Position numbers and translations under genes: made by a program. From assembly GCA_947375085.1 (NCBI GenBank), contig CANCEQ010000212.1, positions 1-5,609 on the forward strand: 5,609 bases of DNA. Reading direction: 5' to 3'. Positions 1-5,363 of this stretch are shown piece after piece. Each line of letters opens with the position of its first letter. The first letter of the stretch is position 1. The notes beneath the pieces are model-generated. The model was given only the letters and a program-made list of their open reading frames with translations. It searched no databases and was not told the origin of the DNA. Source of the DNA: Flavobacteriales bacterium (lineage in GTDB: Bacteria > Bacteroidota > Bacteroidia > Flavobacteriales > Crocinitomicaceae).

Positions 1-150
1 CACGCGAATGATATTATTGAAATGTGGAAATTCGTAAACTATATTTCTCCTGAATTACCAGAAATCAGAATGGATGATAATGATTTATCAAAATCATTAC
101 AGGATTTACAAAAAGAGGTGTATGAATTGAAATCGCTTATTAAAGCTTAG
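1..150 (+). CDS. 3' end of an unrecognised protein gene (partial)
   Basis: Frame 1 is open from the left edge of the window to a TAG at 148-150, giving the last 49 residues of a protein that begins outside the window. I do not recognise the family. The visible part starts HANDIIEMWKFVNYISPELP and ends in a leucine-rich, charged stretch (about residues 29-48, with L/V at roughly heptad spacing) that could form a short C-terminal coiled coil. No membrane segment or catalytic motif is visible. The stop lies 5 bases before the recQ stop on the other strand, so the two genes converge almost without a gap. I see no terminator hairpin for this gene here. It is called real because the frame is open and protein-like and ends cleanly at the neighbouring gene boundary. 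With only 49 codons, certainty is moderate. Confidence 0.6.
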   Translation, partial: HANDIIEMWKFVNYISPELPEIRMDDNDLSKSLQDLQKEVYELKSLIKA

Positions 151-155
151 TAAAT

Positions 156-2042
156 TTATTTTAACCCAAAAGTTGTTCCAAGGTCGATAATTTTCTCTTC
201 TAGTAAAAGGGAGTGAAGTAATTTTTTCGCAAGAGATTCTGATATATTTAACTTCATTTGAATTGATATTAAACTCTGATTTTCAATAATTAACAATTCT
301 AATATTTTTAAAGTCAAATCTTTATCTGAGACTGTGTTCTGATTTTCACTTAAACAAACATCACATTTTTGACAACGAACGGGTTCTTGTCCGAAATAGA
401 CAAGTAGTTGAGATAAGCGACAAGTTGGTACAGTTAAATAATCAATTGCCGCTTTTAATCTTTTAAACGCTAATTCTTTCCTTGTTTTATATGATTCTTC
501 CGAAATTCTAAGGTGATCATCTGGCAGTCTTTCATGTAAAAAGGTAACTGTTGGCAATGATGTTTGCCATGTAATATCAATAACACCGTATTGTTCTAAC
601 AGTTTTAATTGATTGGTTACTTCGTTAGTTGAAACCTTTAATCTTTTTGCAAATTCAACCTCATTTATTTCGAAAAATTGATCAAATATACCCGGATAAC
701 TTCTTGATAATAAAGTGATAAAAGGAGCTAATTTATCAAACTTAATTTGAAAACTGTATAATTCAGTATTTCCGATGGCAATTTTAACTTTTGTTGGACG
801 AAAAACGGAATCAGAAAAAACCAAATCGTTGTTTAATTCCAATATTTTAATCGAATGATATGTATCTGATGGATTCAAATGAAACTTATCAGTAAGTTGC
901 TTAATTTCAAAAGGGTACGTTTCTTCTTTTCCTGAACCAATAGCAATTTTTAAGTGATTACAAAGTGCTCTATAAGTCGTTTTCACAACTTCTAAAGATG
1001 GGAATTGTCTTTTTGTTTGATCTTCCAGTATCTCAATATCTCGATCTTCCCAGAAGACAACTGTTTTAGCCTCCAAGCCATCTCTACCAGCTCTTCCAGC
1101 TTCCTGAAAATACCCCTCTAAATTATTTGGAAATTCAAAATGACATACAAAGCGAACATTTGGCTTATCTATCCCCATACCGAAAGCATTTGTAGCGACC
1201 ATTATTTTTGTTTTTCCTTCAAGCCAAGAATCAAGCATCAACTTTCTATCATCACTATTCATTCCACCATGATAAATTCCAACACTTAATTTTGAAGCAT
1301 GTAAAACTCTAGCTATATCTTTTACGCTTTTTCTGGTTTGACAATAAATAATTCCCGATTCATCTTTGTATTGATTACAAAACTCTAGAACTTTCGTTGT
1401 TTTGTCGGTTACTTTATATGCATTGTAACTTAAATTAGGTCGTAAAAATGAACCTTCAAAAATTTGAGGTTTCTTCAAGTTAAGCTGTTGAATAATATCT
1501 TGTTGAACCTCTTTAGTTGCTGTTGCAGTTAAAGCAATTATTGGAACATTTGGATAATATTCTCTCAATTCTTTTATATCCTTATATGAAGGTCTAAAAT
1601 CGTGACCCCATTCAGAAATACAATGTGCTTCATCCACTACAATTAATGAAATATTCATCAATTTAAAACGTTCAATAAAAAGCTTTGACTTTAAACGTTC
1701 GGGTGAAGTATATAAAAAGTCAAATCCACCAAAACGAGCATTATCTAAAGCGATATCTAATTCACGGTAGCTCATACCGCTAATTAACTCCTTTGCACGA
1801 ATTCCTTTTGCGTTCAAATTTTTCACCTGATCTTGCATTAAAGCAATTAAAGGTGAAACAACTAATGTTAAACCTTCTCTAGCTAGACCAGGAATTTGAA
1901 AACATATTGATTTTCCTCCACCTGTAGGTAATAAAGCTAACGTATCATGACCATAAATAGCAGCATCTATTATTTCTTTTTGAAGAGGTCGAAATGTATC
2001 GAATCCCCAAAAACGTTTTAATATTTCTCTGCTTTTATCCAT
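156..2042 (-). CDS. recQ: ATP-dependent DNA helicase RecQ (628 aa)
   Basis: Superfamily 2 3'-5' DNA helicase that unwinds recombination and repair intermediates in the cytoplasm. Seen in order: motif 0 with FRPLQKEII (17-25); Walker A PTGGGKS (39-45); motif Ia [12 protein letters not shown] (61-72); DEAH box (137-140) running into the RecQ aromatic-rich loop [13 protein letters not shown] (141-153); motif [10 protein letters not shown] (170-176); motif IV region (about 230-260, with YHGGM); motif [18 protein letters not shown] (282-298); motif [12 protein letters not shown] (313-322). A region of about 200 residues with two winged-helix-like stretches (about 376-415 and 458-505) follows. Only then come the zinc ligands Cys541, Cys557, Cys560 and Cys563. 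In E. coli RecQ the zinc module follows the helicase core directly. No HRDC domain is visible; a helical tail of about 60 residues ends the protein. From memory, this order is usual for the shorter Bacteroidota RecQ. The ATG at 2040-2042 gives the expected N-terminus. There is no Shine-Dalgarno sequence, as is normal in this phylum. All catalytic motifs look intact. Confidence 0.96.
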   Translation of the reverse strand: MDKSREILKRFWGFDTFRPLQKEIIDAAIYGHDTLALLPTGGGKSICFQIPGLAREGLTLVVSPLIALMQDQVKNLNAKGIRAKELISGMSYRELDIALDNARFGGFDFLYTSPERLKSKLFIERFKLMNISLIVVDEAHCISEWGHDFRPSYKDIKELREYYPNVPIIALTATATKEVQQDIIQQLNLKKPQIFEGSFLRPNLSYNAYKVTDKTTKVLEFCNQYKDESGIIYCQTRKSVKDIARVLHASKLSVGIYHGGMNSDDRKLMLDSWLEGKTKIMVATNAFGMGIDKPNVRFVCHFEFPNNLEGYFQEAGRAGRDGLEAKTVVFWEDRDIEILEDQTKRQFPSLEVVKTTYRALCNHLKIAIGSGKEETYPFEIKQLTDKFHLNPSDTYHSIKILELNNDLVFSDSVFRPTKVKIAIGNTELYSFQIKFDKLAPFITLLSRSYPGIFDQFFEINEVEFAKRLKVSTNEVTNQLKLLEQYGVIDITWQTSLPTVTFLHERLPDDHLRISEESYKTRKELAFKRLKAAIDYLTVPTCRLSQLLVYFGQEPVRCQKCDVCLSENQNTVSDKDLTLKILELLIIENQSLISIQMKLNISESLAKKLLHSLLLEEKIIDLGTTFGLK

Positions 2043-2064
2043 TCATTAATTCATTTAATTTCTG

Positions 2065-2072
2065 CAAATTTA
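2065..2072 (-). promoter_or_regulatory. Candidate -7 box for recQ (TAAATTTG)
   Basis: Read on the minus strand this is TAAATTTG, an exact fit to the Bacteroidota -7 consensus TAnnTTTG. It would start transcription near 2058, giving a leader of about 15 bases before the recQ ATG. I could not find a clear TTG -33 element at the usual distance, and such boxes arise by chance in AT-rich DNA, so this is tentative. Confidence 0.4.
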
Positions 2073-2100
2073 AGCATTTTCTGTGTTTTTGAGTATTTGA

Positions 2101-2131
2101 ATTTAACACATTCAATTTTAGATTGTTAAAT
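2101..2131. repeat. Inverted repeat ATTTAACA / TGTTAAAT in the recQ-ilvE gap
   Basis: Eight-base arms at 2101-2108 and 2124-2131 are exact reverse complements separated by 15 bases. It lies in the divergent intergenic region upstream of both recQ and ilvE, where an operator could act on either gene. The arms are AT-rich, so chance occurrence is a real possibility and no regulator can be named. Confidence 0.35.
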
Positions 2132-2146
2132 CATTTAATTTAAATG
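2132..2146. repeat. Odd-centred palindrome CATTTAA-T-TTAAATG
   Basis: A perfect 7+1+7 dyad directly abuts the preceding inverted repeat. The 11-mer TCATTTAATTT that begins at 2131 also occurs at 2051-2061, next to the recQ start. Possible protein-binding site in the divergent promoter region; function not shown by sequence alone. Confidence 0.3.
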
Positions 2147-2148
2147 TC

Positions 2149-2169
2149 GTTCTACTAAAAAGGTAGAAT
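2149..2169. repeat. Short hairpin TTCTAC-taaaaag-GTAGAA
   Basis: Arms at 2150-2155 and 2163-2168 are exact complements with a 7-base spacer. A G-T wobble (2149/2169) extends the outer end. The spacer is A-rich and no T-run follows, so it is not a terminator. It lies about 100 bases before the ilvE start and could be an operator or structured leader element, but this is weak. Confidence 0.3.
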
Positions 2170-2237
2170 AAAGATTAAAAGTTTGTTAATTACGAGTAAA
2201 GCGAGTAGGAGATAGGGAATTTCTCAAGAATTTTATT

Positions 2238-2245
2238 TATATTCG
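2238..2245 (+). promoter_or_regulatory. Candidate -7 box for ilvE (TATATTCG)
   Basis: TATATTCG matches the Bacteroidota consensus TAnnTTTG at all but one fixed position and would place the transcript start near 2252, about 18 bases before the ilvE ATG. No convincing -33 TTG is seen at the expected spacing. The leader before the ATG is A/T-rich with no Shine-Dalgarno sequence. A purine-rich stretch at about 2204-2217 is too far away to be a ribosome binding site. Confidence 0.35.
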
Positions 2246-2269
2246 CATCTATCTATAAAATAAATAAGC

Positions 2270-3340
2270 ATGTTAAACGACACAACATCTATAAAAGTTA
2301 CTTTAACTAAAAATTCTCATATAAATCAAGTTGATTGGGATAACATTCCATTTGGTAGAATTTTCTCTGATCACATGTTGGTTATGGACTACAAAGATGG
2401 TGAATGGGGTCAAGCTGAAATTTTACCTTTTGGTGATTTGTCATTAAATCCTGCTACTTCAGCACTTCATTACGGTCAATCTGTATTTGAAGGTATGAAA
2501 GCTAATAAAGGTGAAAATGGAGATGTTTTCATTTTTAGACCAGAAATGAACGCAAAAAGATTTAGAGAATCTTGTGAGCGTATGTGTATGGCAACTATTC
2601 CTGATGATGTTTTCGTTGAGTTAGTTAGAAAAATTGTTGATGTTGAGCGTGATTGGATTTCTACAAAACCTGATTACTCTTTATATATCAGACCATTCAT
2701 GTTTGCAACAGATGACTTCATCGGTGTAAAACCTTCTGAAACATATAAATTTGTAATTTTTACTTGTCCTGTAGGTGCTTACTACACTGATCCAGTAAGT
2801 GTTAAAATTGAAGAACATTACACTAGGGCTGCTGCAGGAGGTGTTGGTCTTGCAAAAACTGCAGGTAATTATGCTGCTGCTTTATACCCAGCTAAACAAG
2901 GTCAATTAAATGGGTTCCACCAATTAGTTTGGACAGATGCGAAAGAGCATAAATACATTGAAGAGTCTGGAACAATGAATATTTTGTTTGTCATTAATGG
3001 TGTATTAGTAACTCCATCTGAAGATTCAGATACTATTTTAAAAGGAACAACTAAAAGAGCTGTTTTAGAGGTGGCTGAAAGTTGGGGAATGAAAATAGAA
3101 GAAAGAAAAGTTTCTGTTGAAGAAGTTATCAAAGGAATTAAGGATGGTTCTATTACTGAAGTTTTTGGCGCAGGAACAGCAGCAACAATTGCTCACATTG
3201 TAAAAGTTGGGTTTAGAGATGAACTTTTAGAATTAAGTCCTGTTGAATCTAGAACTTTTTCAAATAAAGTAAAAAATTACTTAGATGATTTAAAATCAGG
3301 AAAAATTGAAGACACTAACAATTGGTGTTTGAAAGTTTAA
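2270..3340 (+). CDS. ilvE: Branched-chain amino-acid aminotransferase (356 aa)
   Basis: PLP-dependent fold-type IV transaminase that interconverts valine, leucine and isoleucine with their 2-oxo acids using glutamate/2-oxoglutarate, in the cytoplasm. Seen: ALHYGQSVFEGMKA (65-78), the conserved N-terminal motif; IRPFMFATD (140-148), with a substrate-pocket arginine; GGVGLAKTAGNYAA (190-203), where Lys196 lines up with the Schiff-base lysine of the family's K..GNY signature; EESGTMNILFV (231-241); the phosphate-binding turn LKGTTKR (257-263); and FGAGTAATIAHI (299-310), equivalent to the SGTAAEI motif of E. coli IlvE. The length and N-terminal extension fit the long, type-II form rather than the roughly 310-residue enteric form. 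The CXXC redox pair of mammalian BCATs is absent. The ATG at 2270 gives the standard N-terminus. It stands alone here, with no other ilv/leu genes nearby. Its native 3' end has been altered by an insertion sequence starting 8 bases after its stop. Confidence 0.95.
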   Translation: MLNDTTSIKVTLTKNSHINQVDWDNIPFGRIFSDHMLVMDYKDGEWGQAEILPFGDLSLNPATSALHYGQSVFEGMKANKGENGDVFIFRPEMNAKRFRESCERMCMATIPDDVFVELVRKIVDVERDWISTKPDYSLYIRPFMFATDDFIGVKPSETYKFVIFTCPVGAYYTDPVSVKIEEHYTRAAAGGVGLAKTAGNYAAALYPAKQGQLNGFHQLVWTDAKEHKYIEESGTMNILFVINGVLVTPSEDSDTILKGTTKRAVLEVAESWGMKIEERKVSVEEVIKGIKDGSITEVFGAGTAATIAHIVKVGFRDELLELSPVESRTFSNKVKNYLDDLKSGKIEDTNNWCLKV

Positions 3341-3345
3341 TTGTA

Positions 3346-3348
3346 AAT
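3346..3348. repeat. Target-site duplication AAT, left copy
   Basis: AAT directly precedes the left inverted repeat and is matched by AAT at 4743-4745 directly after the right one. Three-base duplications are typical of IS3-family insertion. In AT-rich DNA a three-base match alone is weak, but its position exactly at both TIR edges supports it. Confidence 0.65.
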
Positions 3349-3373
3349 TGACTAGTCCTAAATAGACGTTACA
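3349..3373. repeat. Left terminal inverted repeat of the IS (25 nt)
   Basis: Aligned with the reverse complement of 4718-4742 it shares TG-CTAGTCCT, AAATAG and CGTTACA. It differs by A/T at base 3, a missing G after TAGTCCT, and one extra A before CGTTACA. The two indels compensate, so both ends are 25 bases long. This is the transposase-distal (3') end. Confidence 0.88.
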
Positions 3374-3391
3374 GGTTTAAAGTAAAAATAA

Positions 3392-4318
3392 TTAAATATT
3401 ACATACCAGCAAACACGTGTTTGCTGGTATTTTTTTGGTTTTGTACGTTTTTATTTTAATCTCATTTTGTTGATGCATGTATTTCGGAGCATTCAAATAG
3501 CATGAATAATGGGGTCTAATATTATTATAAATACCTACGCTGTCTCGGACAAGTTTCTTCATAATTTTTATTTCAATATTTTTATTTTCACCGATGAACT
3601 CTTGCTTTAATATCCCATTTATTCTTTCTGCAACAGCGTTGACATATGGATCATAAGTCTCTGTCATGCTACATCTAATTTTGCTTTTACTCAATAAAGC
3701 CTAGTATTCATTGCTACAATATTGTAATCCTCTATCTGAATGATGAATTAAGATATTTTCTTTATAAACTCTCGATTTTGTTACCATTTTTAATGCTCTT
3801 AATGACCCTTCAGTATTGAGTAAATTCGAAACATCATATCCCACAACCATTTTAGAGTACGCATCTGTAACTAACGACAAATACATCGGATTTTTTCTAT
3901 TTCCAATATAAGTTATGTCAGACACCCAAATTTGTTCTGGTTCAACGATTTGAATATTTTCTATTAGATTCTTATGCTTTCTAAATCGATGATGTGAATT
4001 CGTTGTGATATGATAACTTTTTTTAGGAGTAATTAGCATGTGATTTGCTCTCAAAATTCGAAACAACATATCTCTACCAACTACTATCTCTTTTAATTGA
4101 TTTGACAACATATGAAATAATTTTCTACCACCTATTTTAGGCATAATATTCCGTATTGAAGTAACCATCTCGATAACTTCAACGGAAATTCCTTTCCTCT
4201 TTTTAGTGGATTTTATTGAGCGATAATAGACATATCTACTTACCCCTAGCAATTTACAAGAAGTTTCTATGCTTTCTTGTTGGTCTTGTTTAAAGCAATC
4301 AATTGTTCGGGTGATGAG
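3392..4318 (-). pseudogene. IS3-family transposase orfB, interrupted by an amber codon
   Basis: Catalytic half of the transposase, normally made as an OrfAB fusion after -1 frameshifting. From the frameshift point at 4318 the frame reads LITRTIDCFKQ and continues into an HTH_21-like region (GGRKLFHML) and an rve/DDE integrase core. First Asp: WVSDITYI (codon 3917-3919). Second Asp: HHSDRGLQY (codon 3734-3736). Glu: NAVAERINGILKQEF (codon 3626-3628). Exactly 35 residues separate the second Asp from the Glu, the IS3 hallmark. A TAG at 3701-3703 interrupts the frame 11 codons after the second Asp and before the Glu. Both sides stay in the same frame, so this is a simple nonsense change, probably from a glutamine CAG. 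The frame ends at TAA 3392-3394 after about 308 codons, and its last codons run through the terminator palindrome. No ATG near the start is visible, consistent with expression by frameshift. A prematurely ended product would lack the catalytic Glu. Confidence 0.9.
3403..3436 (+). terminator. Perfect 28-nt palindrome plus T-run inside the IS, facing ilvE
   Basis: The arm ATACCAGCAAACAC (3403-3416) is followed at once by its exact reverse complement (3417-3430), then six Ts (3431-3436). On the plus strand this is a strong intrinsic terminator shape, starting 63 bases after the ilvE stop. On the minus strand the hairpin is followed by GTAATATTTAATT without a good T-run, so it should be much weaker for the transposase transcript. 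It overlaps the last codons of orfB. Likely role (inference): it ends ilvE transcription and blocks outside transcription from entering the IS. Confidence 0.8.
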
Positions 4319-4702
4319 TTTTTTCTTATTGGGATATTATACTCTTTTTCAGCTAAATCTATCATTACATCAAATATGATAGCCTTCTTGTCAGAAAATT
4401 CAATTTGCTTTTTCCAATAAGGCTTTTTGTTTTTTTAACAAAAGCACTTCTTGTTCGAGTTCCATTAACTTTTGAGCTGGAGTCTTTGCCATTTTTGAAG
4501 GAGTTTGTGTTTGCCAATCAAAGTTACCAAATTTTCTCAACCATTTAAGAACTGTTGAATCGCCTTGAATACCATATTGCTTCCTTGCATCATAAGCCGT
4601 CAATTCACCACGTTCAATTGATTGAACAATCTGTAATTTGAAGGACATTGAATAGTCTTTCTGTGTACGTTTTTGATAAACGTTTTTTTCTTCTTCTTTC
4701 AT
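4267..4702 (-). pseudogene. IS3-family transposase orfA with a one-base frameshift
   Basis: DNA-binding half of the transposase. The ATG at 4700-4702 opens a frame with a helix-turn-helix region (about residues 17-60, including TAYDARKQYGIQGDSTVLKW) and a leucine/lysine-rich coiled-coil stretch (MELEQEVLLLKKQKALLEK). It then hits TGA at 4400-4402 after 100 residues. Skipping one base in the A5 run at 4409-4413 restores a family-like continuation, KQIEFSDKKAIIFDVMIDLA then EKEYNIPIRKNSSPEQ, ending at TAG 4267-4269. This would give about 144 residues, a normal OrfA size. The restored frame is also the one in which the A AAA AAC heptamer is correctly phased, which supports a true insertion of one A rather than natural gene structure. 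As it stands, ribosomes stop about 75 bases before the frameshift site, so OrfAB cannot be made efficiently. A sequencing error in the homopolymer remains possible. Confidence 0.87.
4318..4324 (-). promoter_or_regulatory. Programmed -1 frameshift heptamer A AAA AAC in the IS
   Basis: In the restored orfA frame the codons read ATA AGA AAA AAC TCA, so the heptamer has the X XXY YYZ phasing required for -1 slippage. After slipping, reading resumes as CTC ATC ACC CGA (LITR), which is the orfB frame and joins without a stop to the HTH and DDE regions. This is the standard way IS3-family elements make the OrfAB transposase. Slippage is inferred, not demonstrated. Confidence 0.75.
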
Positions 4703-4717
4703 AACGTTATTTTTTTG

Positions 4718-4742
4718 TGTAACGCTATTTCAGGACTAGACA
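4718..4742. repeat. Right terminal inverted repeat of the IS (25 nt)
   Basis: Read on the minus strand it starts TGTCTAGTCCTGAAATAG and ends CGTTACA. This is the transposase-proximal end, 15 bases upstream of the orfA ATG. The transposase promoter is expected in or next to it, but I see no clear TAnnTTTG box here. Confidence 0.88.
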
Positions 4743-4745
4743 AAT
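4743..4745. repeat. Target-site duplication AAT, right copy
   Basis: Pairs with AAT at 3346-3348. Removing the IS and one copy rebuilds a 14-base spacer between the ilvE stop and the A-tract of the terminator at 4752-4787, a very ordinary gene end. Confidence 0.65.
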
Positions 4746-4751
4746 AATTAT

Positions 4752-4787
4752 AAAAAAAAGCCCGTTTAAAATGAACGGTTTTTTTTT
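4752..4787. terminator. Bidirectional terminator, formerly that of ilvE
   Basis: Eight As, then CCGTT (4762-4766) and AACGG (4774-4778) around a 7-base loop, then nine Ts. The A- and T-tracts can extend the stem past a small mismatch. Either strand gives a hairpin followed by a T-run. On the minus strand it ends the lipoprotein gene, whose stop is at 4804-4806. On the plus strand it would have ended ilvE before the IS entered between them. Confidence 0.8.
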
Positions 4788-4803
4788 ATAATTGAATATT
4801 AAT

Positions 4804-5247
4804 TTACCAAGTGAAAAATTTTGTAAATGAAGGGTCTACACCACCATTCAAGAAGGCTTCTAATTTACATTTCCCATTTGTACCCGTAAAGACAATTCTC
4901 ATATCATTATTACCTATTGTTTGAGTCTTAAATTCCTGATTACCATTTATAAGGTTGTCAGCACGCCACCCCTTAACAAAATCAAAATTCCACCTCGGTT
5001 TCTGTTCAACAGGTAATTCTGATAAATTTGTTAGTTTAACTATCAAAGTTGAATTTTTAGTTAGGTTTGCTTCAAAACTATAACTTTCTCCAGGTGTCAA
5101 TGCTGTTCCAGAAGTAAGATTAAAAATATTCTCACCATAATTTGTAGAAACAGGATAGGTTACTTCACCTTTCTTTTTACAAGATGAAAATGTTCCTAAT
5201 ACTATTGCCAAAAGTAGAAAGGAAATGATTTTATATTGAATTTTCAT
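4804..5247 (-). CDS. Small predicted lipoprotein of unknown function (147 aa)
   Basis: I do not recognise the family. The N-terminus is a clear SPII signal: MKIQYK, a hydrophobic core (ISFLLLAIVLGTF, 8-20), then SSC with the lipidated cysteine at 23. CKKKGE follows the cleavage site. The mature part (about 125 residues) alternates polar and hydrophobic residues in strand-like stretches (for example YSFEANL, STLIVKL, DMRIVFTG, CKLEAFL). It is rich in Asn, Thr and Gly, suggesting a small beta-rich domain, and has one further Cys (127). No catalytic motif is seen. The start is placed at ATG 5245-5247. A longer reading from a TTG at 5284-5286 would begin inside the -7 promoter box and would put 13 polar residues before the signal peptide. 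The gene has its own promoter and terminator and is therefore monocistronic, between rpsA and ilvE. Expected location: inner leaflet of the outer membrane or the cell surface. Confidence 0.82.
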   Translation of the reverse strand: MKIQYKIISFLLLAIVLGTFSSCKKKGEVTYPVSTNYGENIFNLTSGTALTPGESYSFEANLTKNSTLIVKLTNLSELPVEQKPRWNFDFVKGWRADNLINGNQEFKTQTIGNNDMRIVFTGTNGKCKLEAFLNGGVDPSFTKFFTW

Positions 5248-5283
5248 ATTTTGGGTTTTTAAATTAATTCTAATACTCCGACA

Positions 5284-5291
5284 CAAATATA
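5284..5291 (-). promoter_or_regulatory. Promoter -7 box of the lipoprotein gene (TATATTTG)
   Basis: The minus strand reads TATATTTG, an exact match to TAnnTTTG, with T-rich DNA including a TTTTTG upstream where a -33 element is expected, though the spacing is somewhat short (14 bases after TTG). Transcription would begin near 5278 and leave a leader of about 30 bases. It lies downstream of the rpsA terminator, which supports an independent transcription unit. Confidence 0.6.
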
Positions 5292-5306
5292 AGCAAAATT
5301 CAAGTC

Positions 5307-5341
5307 AAAAAAAATAGGCTTTCATTGCTGAAAGCCTATTT
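5307..5341 (-). terminator. Intrinsic terminator of rpsA
   Basis: A 12-bp perfect stem (5312-5323 with 5330-5341; core GGCTTTC/GAAAGCC) encloses a 6-base loop. On the minus strand it ends in a run of eight Ts (A-run at 5307-5314 on plus). It starts 22 bases after the rpsA stop codon and precedes the lipoprotein promoter, so it separates the two units. Confidence 0.88.
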
Positions 5342-5363
5342 AAAATTTATAAAAGAATAGTGA

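Larger units (their letters stand above)
3349..4742 (-). mobile_element. Complete but degenerate IS3-family insertion sequence, 1394 bp
   Basis: The element starts TGACTAGTCC and, read from the other end, TGTCTAGTCC, with the TG...CA termini usual for IS3-family elements. The 25-base terminal inverted repeats are flanked by an AAT duplication. The two transposase frames, orfA then orfB, run on the minus strand with an A AAA AAC frameshift heptamer at 4318-4324. orfB carries the DDE(35) catalytic signature. Two lesions disable it: a one-base insertion in orfA at 4409-4413 and a TAG in orfB at 3701-3703. It lies between the ilvE stop and a terminator. The insertion is probably not ancient, because both ends, the duplication and the coding frames are still easily recognised. 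I cannot assign the IS3 subgroup reliably. Confidence 0.92.

Noticed and set aside
2902..3132. 76-codon open frame antisense to ilvE
   Set aside because: It lies wholly inside the well-supported ilvE gene, has no family-like motif and no promoter, and is best explained as a shadow of ilvE codons.
3403..3430. Palindrome with central CACGTG as a regulatory operator or recombination site
   Set aside because: A following T-run, its location just after ilvE, and its place at the 3' end of the IS make a terminator the simpler reading.
3392..4252. Two separate small genes (100 and 183 aa) in the orfB region
   Set aside because: The two pieces share one frame separated by a single TAG, and together rebuild one transposase with DDE(35) spacing.
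4430..4436. A7 run in orfA as the programmed frameshift site
   Set aside because: A -1 shift here leads to a stop within about 20 codons and does not join orfB; the A AAA AAC at 4318-4324 does.
5248..5286. Longer start for the lipoprotein (TTG at 5284-5286)
   Set aside because: The TTG is part of the TATATTTG promoter box and lies upstream of the expected transcript start; the ATG at 5245-5247 gives a normal signal peptide.
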